Both the position numbers and the translations under genes were made by a program. From NCBI GenBank assembly GCA_005408345.1, contig SEMN01000001.1, forward strand, positions 1,364,001 to 1,428,000: DNA of 64,000 nt. The letters are read 5' to 3'. This DNA comes from Macquaria australasica (Eukaryota > Chordata > Actinopteri > Centrarchiformes > Percichthyidae). This document shows positions 24,528-36,300 of the stretch, piece after piece; the first letter of the stretch is position 1; the number at the start of each line of letters is the position of its first letter. A model generated the notes under the pieces. The model had not been told where the DNA came from, did not search any database, and worked only from the letters and a program-made list of their open reading frames with translations.

Positions 24528-26657
24528 AGACGGACCGTGTGCACCGTGCAGACGTCTTTGACCTCTTCCCCGGGACTTTCCAGACTGTGGAGATGGTGGC
24601 TGGGAACCCAGGGACTTGGTTGCTCCACTGCCACGTGACTGACCACATCCATGCAGGCATGGAGACCACTTTCACCATCAAAGGTGTGTAGGTGTGCATG
24701 TGTGCATGTGTGTAAATGATATGTGTGCATGTGCATTTACATATTCAGTATGTACATGGGTATGAACATCTATTGAAGAGGATTTGTCTAACATCTCACT
24801 TATCTTTTTCAGTTCCAGAAAGCTTCTCTCGTGGTAAGATCTGTTCTCTTGACCAAATGATGCATAAATTATTGGAACACCTGACAGTGCTCAGCCTGGG
24901 TCAAAAGCTACTGCAGTATTTCAGTACTGGGTTTATATTGAAATATGTGTGTCACTTTTTAGCACCATAACATTACGTAACATTAAATCTAGATTAATTA
25001 TGAAGCCAATTCAGTTCAGCATAAATTTGATGTAACCTCCCTCCTAATCTGAAACTTAACTCAGTCATTTTGAAAGATTCATAATTATGACACCCCGTTT
25101 TTATAACATCAAATAACTAATTAAAAACAAACTTATCAGAAAAACAAACACTTGAACACATATCAGCGTGATAAGAACTACCTAAAATGACAGAAACCAT
25201 TTTTGGAAAAAATGTATTTGACGTGTGCTTTGACTTTTCAGTTTGGCCCATGTCCCATCCATTAACATGGAGGAGGCGGGGCTTATGACCTATACTGCAG
25301 CCAGCCACCGGGGGGCGATCAAGATGTTTTGGCTTCACTTTTGGGGAGCTGTCATGTCCATATTTATATACAGTCGATGTATGAAACCCATCACTGTATC
25401 ATCTTGTCTTATGCTTATGCTGTAAAGGACCATACTGTGTGTTTGCAAGTTTAATCCCATTACTACAAATCATGTATATATATTTAACATCTGTGCTGAT
25501 CATTTTTGAATGCAGGCTATACAATATTTGGGGTTTTCTATGTATTTTTTCTTACAGACAGGCATTGATTTTCATTAATTTATGTATAGTATGACAATTA
25601 ATTAGCAGACTCTGAAACTTGCTTACAATGTGTAGTCCATCATGCCTGCATTAGTTTTGGTCAATGTTATGTTATTGCACCATACTGCAGTTGAAGTGCA
25701 CAAAAATAGTAGTAAGTAGCCTACTACTGTCAAATGTAATATTGACAAAATAATTGTAGACTTGGTGTTCACTGTGATGGATCACTAGCAACACTGTATA
25801 GATTGTAATACATTATTAGTATATACTGTAACTCATGTTTCAAGAATGTGCTAATAGATTTTCATGTCATATGGAAATGAATAGAAACTCATACATGCCT
25901 GGAACTGTAGACAAACTACAGGACATATAAATTTCTAATACACAGCAGCGTGGTTTGTAAAATTGTTAGCTGTGATGTAAAATGTGAGTGATTTGCAGTA
26001 AATAGGCTGAAACATGCATAAACACTGGAATGGTTCTTTAAGAGTATTAATAGTTTCGTTTGGTCACAGCCATAGCATACCATTCATTTCTCTTATCTAG
26101 TTCAACACAGGTCAAAAGTGGGACAGCAGGTATTGGACTTTCTCCATATGTGCTGTTTTGTAATGGATGTGGAATGTTTTCCTGAATGTTATCTATCTTT
26201 GCTTAGTATTGGGTATAGGAAATAAATATATCATCTGGGTCTGGCATTCCTTTAGAGCTGTGATGAGCTGTGAAGATGAAGTGCAGCAGATACATTCTTG
26301 ACGATAGAAATTCAATGGGAAATTGATTGTATTAGAAAATGTTTAAATTGTGACCTTCAAGGCCAGTATAGGTGAGAATCGGAGATTTCCGGTAATCCTG
26401 TAACACTGAATGCACCACTAAATAAGTGAATTCAAAGGTATAGCAAAGACACACAAGTTTTGACTCAGGCTGTGCATTTAAGGACTGACAGATTTTGAAG
26501 TAAAACTCTGAATGTTACAAGATGTCATGGTTGTAAAATGTTTCATCATGTACTTAACTGACTTCCTTTTTCTGCTGCAGCACTGGGAACTGAAGGCTCC
26601 ATAATGATGCTGCTGCTCTCGCTGGCACTTCTAATGGCTGTAGGTGGACTGTACTAA
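11568..26657 (+). CDS. hephl1: Hephaestin-like multicopper ferroxidase (20 coding exons)
   Basis: Six-cupredoxin-domain ferroxidase (ceruloplasmin/hephaestin/zyklopen family) that oxidises Fe(II) at the cell surface to support iron export. Exons: 11568-11740, 13919-14163, 15744-15956, 16387-16593, 16852-17106, 17618-17786, 18816-18955, 19092-19223, 20073-20278, 20688-20832, 21005-21217, 22363-22582, 22700-22839, 22940-23065, 23190-23296, 23440-23674, 24038-24177, 24530-24683, 24813-24833, 26581-26657. Joined: 1105 aa, phases consistent. Signal peptide about 1-22. Type 1 sites are complete in D2 (H314, C357, H362, M367), D4 (H663, C706, H711, M716) and D6 (H1010, C1056, H1061, M1066). Trinuclear ligands: H128/H130, H188/H190, H1013/H1015, H1055/H1057. 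The C-terminus ends in a hydrophobic run (1088-1105) with no cytoplasmic tail. hephl1 is preferred over heph or cp because of the membrane anchor, 20 exons, and a TMEM135 neighbour (human 11q); the paralogue call is less certain than the family. Confidence 0.9.
11741..13918 (+). other. hephl1: hephl1 intron 1
   Basis: A 2.2-kb intron with strong donor GA|GTGAGT and acceptor CTCAG|G. It starts with a short (TCAAA)n-like run at about 11755-11773. No further exon or recognised mobile element was seen. Confidence 0.6.
21229..21257 (+). repeat. (CA)n microsatellite next to hephl1 exon 11 donor
   Basis: A run of about 13 CA units beginning roughly 12 nt after the weak donor CCTG|GTTGGT of exon 11. 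CA-rich RNA near a donor is a known binding context for hnRNP L. Confidence 0.85.
22461..22472 (+). repeat. hephl1: Coding (CA)n encoding a His-Thr run
   Basis: Six CA units inside hephl1 exon 12 encode the HTHT run in the linker that follows the D4 copper site and precedes D5. This is a microsatellite inside coding sequence, in a region likely to tolerate length change only in steps of three bases. Confidence 0.75.
24486..24526 (+). repeat. (TG)n microsatellite abutting hephl1 exon 18 acceptor
   Basis: About 20 uninterrupted TG units run directly into the TCAG acceptor of exon 18 (exon starts 24530), taking the place of the usual polypyrimidine tract. UG repeats at this position bind TDP-43 and affect exon inclusion in the well-studied CFTR exon 9 case. 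Confidence 0.9.
25236..25390 (+). mobile_element. Dispersed teleost repeat (MITE/SINE-like)
   Basis: Phrases CCATTAACATGGAGGAGG, GGGGCTTATGACCTATACTG, GATCAAGATGTTTTGGCTTC and ATTTATATACAGTCGATG form a repeat I recognise from many percomorph genomes. It lies in hephl1 intron 19 (24834-26580). It contains a short open frame, which is a by-product and not a gene. Confidence 0.8.
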
Positions 26658-26983
26658 TGAAGGGACTGTGACATTGGGCTGGATCACAACAGTGGTCATT
26701 ACTGCACTAAAATACAGGGACAAAATCACTGTTGTATAATGTATTTGCTAGAGGTTATGTATGTAAATATCAAACCATGATCAGGCGAGTCAAAATATGT
26801 CAACAACTGTACAATCGTGTAAAGTTTAGGATTACTTCATTTCTTAGGACTAGGAAGCATTTTATATTGGTGGGTTGTTTCTATGTTGCCTCTTTCTGAC
26901 ATGTTACACTGTGTTTCTGTGTTGTTTTGCTGGTTATGCAAAGCACTACTTTACCAAATGTTTGATTCCAGTTATGAATGTGC

Positions 26984-26989
26984 AATAAA
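26984..26989 (+). terminator. hephl1: Poly(A) signal of hephl1
   Basis: A canonical AATAAA lies 327 bp past the stop codon, in TGTGCAATAAAAACATTT. It gives a 3' UTR of about 0.35 kb, running from 26658 to roughly 27010. Confidence 0.75.
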
Positions 26990-27009
26990 AACATTTACTC
27001 AGCAATGTT

Positions 27010-28390
27010 GTGATATGTGTATCAGTGGCCATGTTCACTATCTACCTAGTACCACAAGGTGGCGTTAGTTCAATTTGAAAACAGCAAGTTGCCAAGAAAA
27101 CAGGTCAATGATAACTCCTTTTCTTACTGTGTGTAGCCCTCAGCAAACTCTTTTGGTAGCTTTTGTGATAGTTAAACTTATTCTTCAACTTATTCTTATT
27201 CAGCTCCACATGAGGGCTAAGAATTATACAGAACTTGAAAGTTGAATATTTTACAGTGATATACGGTGGTAGTTCCATTACATCTCAGACAACTGAATCC
27301 TGTCTTGGAAATCTGTGGTAGATATGATGTAAGGTAGCTGATCAGATCAATAAATGTTTTTGATAAGGTGTAGGAAATAATACACCGAGGTAATGATTAC
27401 TTGTATTTGATGTGTGTGTTATGTAATGACTTTCTAAATAACTTGTTGCCTCACCAACAGTGTGAGATCAACTGATCAGTTAACGGCTGATACTCAAACA
27501 GTCTGATTGATTAATCTAGGACTGATACATCGAATGCGGCATCAATATGTTTTTTTTACCTTTAATCTGACTGATCACAGTAACAGCACAAATTACCATA
27601 TCAGTGTTTATTTAGATAGGTTCACTGTTGGTCACTCAGTGATTGATTTACCTATTGATTACAGTTTCAGCGCAGTGCACTGCAAGTGGGCAACCGGTGG
27701 TCTCCAACCTGGAAAACAATTTTTGAGCATCAGGTTGCTGATGATATAATTGCCACTTTCAAACACAGCCTATTTAATGTAAGCTTTTATTGCATTATTT
27801 AGGCTATATCAAATAGAGCAGTCGACAGGCACATTATTGATCATGCAAATTTGGCATCACGTCAATGCAGCAGTAATGATTAAGTCTGTGCAAGATGATG
27901 AGAAACGACTGTAGCACATTAAAATAAATATTAAAGTCGTGTCACATTAGTAACCAGAAATTAACAAATTCGAGCATTTATGGACGCAACTGGCTTAATG
28001 GACTCTGCCAACAGTGTGTATGTGTGTGTGTGTGTGTGTGTGCGTGTGTACAGACTTCAACCTCATCAACTGTAAACACTGAACATAGCACAGTAAACAT
28101 CAGTAAACAGTTTATGCAACAACTGAAATGGAAGTCCTCGCTCCTGCCTGCCTCCCGCTCTCTATCAGTACCTGTTATTGATCCAGACAATCCTTATCTG
28201 CAGAAGTCCATTATGTTTTCAACAAGACTTTGTTTGGTTTGATTAATCCTTAATCATTATGTTTTAATCTGCAGCTGCACTATTAAAGCACATTTTAGAA
28301 AAACATCGTCTACAAACTGACTGACAGGATGCAAGCCCTTATTATTATGGATATATCAAAGTGCTAGGCCTGTATACCATGTTACTGAGT
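27010..28390. other. Spacer between hephl1 and slc43a2
   Basis: About 1.4 kb of AT-rich non-coding DNA with a (TG)n run near 28018-28042 and a CTCF-like CCACAAGGTGGC at 27052-27063. No exon or RNA gene was recognised. It joins two gene blocks that lie on different human chromosomes. Confidence 0.5.
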
Positions 28391-28421
28391 GCTGGTTGGC
28401 CGAGGTGCAGACATCAGACAG

Positions 28422-28492
28422 CCAATGGTCAATAGGGGGTGCCATGTGAGGACCGCCTGAGTATATAAACCCGGTTTTTCACAGATAATGGT
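28422..28492 (+). promoter_or_regulatory. slc43a2: TATA/CCAAT core promoter of slc43a2
   Basis: CCAAT at 28422-28426 and TATATAAA at 28462-28469 have normal core-promoter spacing and predict a start near 28490-28495. About 65 nt further on is a strong donor AAAG|GTAAGG at 28558/28559, defining a non-coding first exon. A TATA box suggests regulated, tissue-restricted transcription. Confidence 0.6.
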
Positions 28493-28558
28493 CACTTAAC
28501 TGGTCAAGAGTGCAACAGGAGGTTTGAAGGTGGATGGTGCTGCTTACAGCCTGTAAAG
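28493..28558 (+). other. slc43a2: Non-coding exon 1 of slc43a2, with uORF start
   Basis: Inferred first exon between the predicted start and the GTAAGG donor. It holds an ATG at 28534 that opens a 10-codon uORF (MVLLTACKDK), which crosses the splice junction and stops just inside exon 2. The boundaries rest on motif inference, not transcripts. Confidence 0.5.
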
Positions 28559-28797
28559 GTAAGGAAGTTTATAATTTGCCTGGGCAGGTTATATACATGT
28601 AATGGAAAAATGGATGAATAATGGAAATAGATTTGTCTTTTAATTAAATGAGACGGCAGATATACAGAAACAGACTATCCCTGATTATAACATGTTCACT
28701 TGCTTATTTATTTTCCTGAGATGTACAGCTAACTCTGCAGCTACTTTTATCTTACTGGTTGAACTGATTGTGTGTGTTTGTGCATGTACAGTATTGT

Positions 28798-28802
28798 GTG
28801 TA

Positions 28803-28852
<50 letters not shown>
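28798..28852. repeat. (TG)n(GA)n compound microsatellite
   Basis: About 21 TG units followed by six GA units, in the first (UTR) intron of slc43a2. Confidence 0.9.
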
Positions 28853-28854
<2 letters not shown>

Positions 28855-29495
28855 GTTGGCTGTGTGAGCTGATTTGTTTAGTGTTTGTCTGGCAGCTCCT
28901 TTATGTTTTGGATGCCCCACAGTAATTGCAGAGAAAAGTTGCGGTTGGATGGGCCTGAGAGGACATTTAGGAGCTGAGTAGGAGAGAAGGGAGATAGAGG
29001 GAGAGGGGGGCCATGGGGTGAGGGAGCAATGAGAGAGCCCCATTTTTATCCAGTTTGGACCAGTTTGCCTTTTCCACCAAACAGCAGAAACTCTGTGATG
29101 CCACCATGGATGCTACTTCAGTTATTAGTGCTTATAACGTGATGTAAGATATTTGTCCCAGCAGCAGAGTGATGTAATGATCTTTGCACTAGCAGGGAAG
29201 TTAATAATTCGCCATCTGTTGTTACTATTAGTTAGTTTAGTTCTTTACAGCAACTGTCATTACCTCTCCTCTGGGTCTAATTAGAAGGGGGGCTTTCAAT
29301 TCATCAAAAAGTCATGAACACAGGCTGATTTTCACTTTATTTCATACAGTACGACCAGTTATCTTCATTAGGTTCAAAGTTAAGCGCGTTTTATCTTGTG
29401 ATTGTATAAAAACTGAACCTTCCTGTCCTTCAGTGACTCCAGTGATAGGCTAACTATAAAACCTCCCCCTTCCTCTTCTGCCTTTCTCTTCACAG

Positions 29496-29583
29496 ATAAG
29501 TGATCAGTGAGCCTTCATCCTGAGCGACAGTCAGGGAGGCTCTCTCTGCACTTCCAGCTTGCTCCTTTCTTTCCTCTCTGGTG

Positions 29584-29619
<36 letters not shown>

Positions 29620-29693
29620 ACTCTCTCTCTACTCTCTGCATTTCTCTCCTCTGGTTCTTACCCCTCTCTGCCTTTAACTTCTTTCCCTCAACC
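29496..29693 (+). other. slc43a2: 5' UTR part of slc43a2 exon 2, pyrimidine-rich
   Basis: The acceptor TTCACAG|ATAAG at 29495/29496 begins the exon that contains the start codon. The UTR portion is strongly pyrimidine-rich, with a (TC)n run at about 29588-29640, leaving a purine-poor leader up to CAACCATGC. Such tracts can bind PTB-type proteins. Confidence 0.65.
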
Positions 29694-32600
29694 ATGCCTC
29701 CGACCCTGGTCACAGCATTTGCCAGGCGCTGGTGGATGGCGGTGACTGCTATCGTTGAGAATCTGCTCTTCTCCGCGGTGCTGTTGGGATGGGGATCGCT
29801 CCTCATCATGCTCAAGTCAGAAGGCTTCTACTCTTACCTTTGCAACGAGGAGGGTGAGTCACAGCTGTTGTACTTCTGTGTTGACAAAGGGATTATTTCA
29901 GTTCCTACAGTATTGTAGCATCACTTATCTGTCACTTTTTATACTTCCCTTAATTTGCCTTGATGGGGAAGTAATTGCTCAATAGGAAAGGCAAATAGTC
30001 TTGAGCATCTGCCGTCATGTGGTTATAGCACAAACCTCTTAGATTTTGGGACTGTGTCCCACGTTTCTTCCTGAAATGTACTATAATGAGCTGTTAAAAT
30101 GAGGATTGGTGATGAGGGGTGCCTTGAAGGTTTAATTCAAGAGATGTAACTTTACACTGCTGCCTTTTTTTTTTGCCTCCTGAGTGTTTTCTGTGACTGG
30201 GGCATGAACTGTTTTTTAGGGACTCAGGAGATTAAACCTGATCACTTAACTTAATGAGAGAGCGGGGTCGCAGGTTGTCAAAGCGGTCCAAAGTTAAAGA
30301 GTAAAAGGCTCCCGTGGCTCCAACTCAGCTGAAGACACGGCAGCAGGCTGATTGAGAGGGAACTGATAAATCAATGACAGACTGGATCAGCTGTCCTTTT
30401 GCCCTCACCCCAAGTCCCTCATCTCTAAAGCTTCTTCTCTTTTTTCTCCTCACCCCCCCCCACTTTGACCACAGCAAGGCAGGTGCTTTGTGTTTTTAAG
30501 TACAAAGGTGGAATTGATGCACACAATGGCCCCAGTCAGGTCTTATAGAAGAGAGTAAGCAAAAGGGAATGTGAGAGAGGAGTCCGGCCAGACTTATCCT
30601 TTGGACTTCAAGTGACACTGTGTCGTGCCCCATGTCCTGACTCCGGTGAGCCCTGCTAATCCCACAGACACTAAACTATTGGTTGGATGCAGCTTTTGTT
30701 TTCACTAGAATCTGCCCTATCTCCTCGAGAGTTAACACAATTGATTTATAAGACTGGTGATTTGTAGGAGGATGTATTTCCAGCTCCGAGTTTCTGGCAC
30801 TGTCTTCCCATTAATCTTCATTTGCAAGTGATGCAACTTTGTCTGACAGTTTGTTTCATCTTATTCAGGCTTATTCAGCATCACTAGTAGCATATCCTAA
30901 AATTCCACCATAAAGTCAGTTATTCAAGGCTAATTCTAGTCACGTTTACCAGCAGAGGTACACGTCTTTATAGGATAGTAAAAATGTTTCAGCTGTGATG
31001 CTGACTTCAGACACACTGCTGAAGTAACAATTGAGCATCCACAACTGTAGGTGACTTCCTGGAGCGCCGCCACAGCTGCCAGTCTTATCTTGTTCTGATG
31101 ATATAAGAGGGAGAGTACAGCTGCACCAGCTCAGCTCTTTTCTGGCATGTGACACATGATAGAGGGACAGAGAGATCCACAGCGGTATTTTATTACCAGT
31201 AATATGGAAGTATAAAGTCCACTGATAAAGGACAGGAAGAGAGAGAAGACTGATAGCAAAGTGATGAACAGCAGAAATCCGACCACAGCTGGGGTTGACT
31301 GTAAAAAACAAAATGGTGGATAAAAAAAGATAATGATGATGCAGTGCAGATTAGGCTTTTGTGCACATGCAGCAGCGATACTGGAGGAATGATTAGAGCT
31401 TGACAAGCTGTTTAATTTTGTACCATCCTGCCCAGTCAAATCTTCTTGCAAGACATGCCACAACAACACAAAGTATCATGTGCACGTTCAGACATGTGCT
31501 TTGTCAACCAGCTGCTCCCTATATGATCATATGTATGATCTGGTTGCCTGAAGAAGACTTTGGCACTTTGTTATGAAGCACATCATAGTGTTTCACATAG
31601 GGACGCCACACACAGTTGCCTACAAAGACATCGGGTGGCTGTAAGGGAGTGTTATCCAGAAAACATCAGCTCATACATGACCAATTAGTTCCCAAACTGC
31701 TGCTCCCCTTTCTCACTCACTTGGACTTCTCCTGGACTTTTGTACCTTTTCACATTATCTCCTTGCTGGTTCTGATGATAATGTGAAGTTTATTGCCAGT
31801 GGCAGATTATCACTTTTTATCCTTGGCATTCCAACATACTAATAAAATCCATATAGCGTCTCAGTAAAGGCAAATGTACAGAGGCAGAAATGTATGTTTG
31901 TCTCCAAGTCTTTTTTGCTTCTGCCCCTTTTATGATGTTATACACAGGTTTCTAGTGTTACATGCCCACTATGTGTTGCTGTATCAGGATCCTGTGATTA
32001 TGCAGAACTGCCACTTTCGCATTTCATCTGTATGATATGCCACAGATCCCTCCCTATACACTAAACTATCTGCAGGAGCGCACAGCTGAACTCAACCTTA
32101 CACAGTCACATGATTATTTACACCACTCAGCCTTCATGAATGATACTTCTGTGTATCAATAAGACTAAATAAGACATATGACACTGTGGGAACCTGAACC
32201 ATCTCAACTGACAGTTACTTTCCACTTGCATGCCCGTTCTGTCCTGGCTTTTTTTGCTAGCTCCCTAACCCTTCATCTTCTTCTTATTTTCATCATGTTC
32301 TTCAGGCAACAGCTCCAGCTACAATCTGTCCCAACCCCTGCCAACGCCGACACCCGATGAGTATGCTGAGTACTATGAAAGCGAGGGTGCCATGGTTGGT
32401 CTGGGAGACGGAGTGGAGATGAAGCCCCTGGTCCCTATGGATGGGTCCATGAGGATGAACGGGTGGATGATTTGTAAAGAACAGGATGAGATGCTAAACC
32501 TGGCGTTCACAGTGGGCTCCTTCCTGCTCTCAGCCATCACCCTGCCACTGGGGATCGTCATGGATAAATATGGGCCTCGCAAGCTACGACTGCTGGGCAG

Positions 32601-33314
32601 GTAAGCAAAGAAGAGAAGAAATTATCCAAGCTAACCATGGTGTTATTTCTGGAAAGACACATGTAAATGTAATCTTTCAATTCTGTGAGCAAAATTCTAT
32701 TAATTTCCATTGTATTGGGAATATGTAAAACCCTTTAAGAAGCACAAAAACAAAGCCAGAGATAGGTTTCAACTTAAATTGTCATCAGAAGTGTTTGACG
32801 CGACCATCTAATTTCAGCACGTGTTTTGGATTGTCCTGTCTACTCATTGCTTATGGAGCCTACCAACCAAATGGTAAGTCCGCCTGAAGAGTACTCACAT
32901 GTACCTTTTTGCACTGTATTTGAAACAATGTGGTCATTGACAGACTCATGAGCTAACATGTGTGTCATCTGCAGAACTCTCTGTCCTTATCTTCATTGCC
33001 CTGACTTTCAATGGCTTCGGGGGCATGTGCATGACCTTCACCTCTCTCACAGTAAGTGTGTGCACGGTCGTGTGTGCTTTGTAATCCTCCTGCTGCAGAG
33101 CTTTTGCACCTGCCGCATGATGTTTGTCCAGATGTATATTTTCTATCTTCATAGGTCTCGCTGTTGCTCCTCTCTTATAATAGTTTGCTGGCTCGCCGCC
33201 TGTTCCCCCTCTCCCTCCTTTCCCGTCTGGCATTCTGTTTTATGTCTTTGTGGGTTTTTTTGGCTTCTTACACTGCACTCTGTGTTCCTGCAGGCAACCA
33301 GGCTCAGCTTTCGA

Positions 33315-33391
<77 letters not shown>

Positions 33392-36300
33392 TATCTATTG
33401 TTGTGCTGTAGCAAGAACATCATGGCAACCGTTGGGCCTTTGAGCTGCTTATATCCCTGTCTTTCTCTTTTTACATTGACACATTCACTTACTGTAATGT
33501 ACATGCACAAAAACACACTAGTACAGTACTTGCAGTACTTGAACTTGCACTGTAACATTGTCAGACTCACGATGGACAGTTTAAAAGTATCAAAGTATCA
33601 AAATCAATGCAGCAGAACCAGAGATGTCATATTTTTTATTCCACACACTCGTCTTCCTTGTCAAAACCTGGCGCCTACATTACCCACAATGCAACTTGGA
33701 TATTCCTCCTTGGAAGACGCAAAAGGCTTTATACAACTTTTTTTTTTTACTTATGCAGTAGTACTCCCCAAGATCTCTAAACAGACTTTGATGTGTAAAA
33801 TTGGTGGAGTTCCCCTTTAAGATTGAGCAGAACCACAGATGCACAGGGTCAGAAAAACAACTTGCAGAGTTCACAGGGTCAACCCTTCACCATTGCTTTG
33901 CATTCTTTCCCTGCTGTTCTTCCCTCCCCTTGCCATCAGTTCAACCTACGGCGACTCACACAGGAGTCCTGGGCTGTACCATGGTGATGGTGTTCTCTAG
34001 AGACGGGCTCTGCACCAGTAAATCTCCCAATAAAATGCTCCATTTCTGTACCACCACAGGCTGTTACTGTGATGTGTATTGTTCATCTCCTATGTGGTAT
34101 TTGTTGCATCCACCTAAATGTCTTCTTAGTTGCTACCACTGGCCTGAATGTCAGTGGTGTAGTATAAACATAATTTAGGGCTTTGTTTGGCCTTTTGGAG
34201 GCTCCCAGAGTCTGTGCATAAAACCATGTTTTCCCCTCATACCAACTTCACTCCATCTCCTTCACAACCTGATTTACTATACATGAAAGCCTCAGTGTTG
34301 GGTTAATCATTAGGCTCTATGCTGCTCCTTGACTCCTTGATCATGACTCCACCTCAGACCAACAGGCAGTCATTCTCAGCTGAGGGGTGTTAGGTAATAC
34401 TCAGCCGCCCTCTTCGGCCACCCCTGGCTCCCTGCCAATGTCAGCTGTCAGGTCACCTTCCCCCTTCAGGTTGTATCTGTATCTGTAATGTATCAAAATC
34501 TATTGGGACTAATGTTTTTAAGTAGATGCTATTGCTGGGAAATACTGTAACTAGGGTGCTTGAGTGTGCATACTTTCTCAATTTAGTACACACACACACA
34601 AACACATATCTCTTCCTCAGCTTCCCCAGTCTTATGTAATTGAAAGTGCTTGTTATTGTTCAGTCTCTTGAAAACAGAACAGCTTGTGAATGCCTTTGTA
34701 TTTGGATGTTTTGCCACCCACTGTCTCCTGTTTTCTCTCCCAACTCTCTGCTCTCTTTCCTCAAACGGGAGTAAAGCATGTAAAAGACAGAGAAAATGTC
34801 ACCTCACCTCAGTCACCCCCTCTGATTGTTTCAGCTGTATAGAAGCACCGTCGGCACCGCATACATGTGGTGTGTTGGACAGCTGTGTGTGTGTTATGTG
34901 ATGCTGTTTTATATTGCTGTTACTGGTGTTCCATGTCACTTTGTTGTGTTTTATTTTCTGTGATGTTTTTTTTTCTGTAGAGCCATCTCTGCTCGTTAAT
35001 TGGTTCCCACTGTCCACTCTGACCCCAGTGACATTAGGCACCATCCTCACGGTGTCCCCATCTGTCCCCGACCTCAAGCTTAGAGCAGCTACACTGCAGC
35101 TGAGATCCCTATGATCTTGGCAGTAGATGGTTTAACTTTTATACTTACATACACAAGGGAATATATCTTATTCCACTTGCAAGTCTGAGCATGAACTTTG
35201 TTATAAGGACAGGTTGTGATGATGTGATTATCTGAAAGCTTAACTGGTCTATCTGTCTCTTTCTCTCTAGCTCCCTAACATGTTTGGGGACCTCCGTTCC
35301 ACCTTCATCGCCCTGATGATTGGCTCCTATGCCTCCTCCGCTGTCACCTTCCCTGGTGTCAAGGTAACAAACGCTGAATCACCCTGCACACATCCACACG
35401 CCTGCACTGACACTATATGTGTAAACAGTTTGATGTCTCCTCTGTTTTTTTGTATTCCTTGGTCATGTTTTCATGTGCACAGGTGATCTATGACCTTGGC
35501 ATACCTTTCATCACTATTCTGGTGGTGTGGGCTTCCTGTGCTGGACTGGTCTTCTTGAACTGCTTCTTCAACTGGCCACTGGAACCGTTCCCAGGACCAG
35601 AGGACATGGACTACACGTTAGTACCACAGATACACACAGTGGCACACAGATAACATTGATAACATTGACAGTAAAAGTCCTTATAAACAAGAGGACGTGC
35701 AACATTTTGTCAGTAACAGTATGCACGGATACAGTGATCACTGATAATAAAGTTGAAAATAAGTTTGGGACTTTTAAGGGTTTTAGAAACAAAACTATTT
35801 GACTAATGAAGTAAGTCTCTTGTATGTTCCAAAGTATGTGGAGTAGTCATCACCATGGACACTTGAAAATATGAGCAGTGCAATGCTGCCAGGTTAAAGT
35901 CTATCTGCTGAGGATCACACTCGTCAACTAAACTCATCCCTGTGGTAAATCTTTGTTAATTAAAGTGACTCTTGATTTGCTTGTTGAGCAAAAAAAAAGT
36001 TTCCAGTTGACTGATTGACGCAGGAAGCCATATTCTACCTTTTTAGCATTAATGGCAAATGCAATATTGCAACATGAATGTGACATGTATGTTTGACGTA
36101 TGTCACCATTTTCTATTTATGATATTTACTTACTTTTTTATACTTTTCTATTCCTCCACCACCTCCTCCCTTGTCACTTACCTTCCCTCTGTCCTTCCTC
36201 ACACACTGTCCTCTACTCCCATTCTTTTTTCTCCCTTTCGTCCCTCTCTCCTCGTCTGCTTTCTCAGTGTGAAGATCAAGTTCAACTGGCTGGGCTTTGA

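Noticed and set aside
25243..25425. 60-codon open frame in hephl1 intron 19
   Set aside because: It lies inside a recognised dispersed repeat and has no splice or family support.
29101..29150. Kozak-like GCCACCATGG in the slc43a2 UTR intron as an alternative start
   Set aside because: The frame stops after about a dozen codons and no donor joins it in phase to a coding exon.
33164..33820. 218-codon open frame in an slc43a2 intron
   Set aside because: Built largely from a (TG)37 array (Cys-Val repeats) and a dispersed repeat; not a gene.
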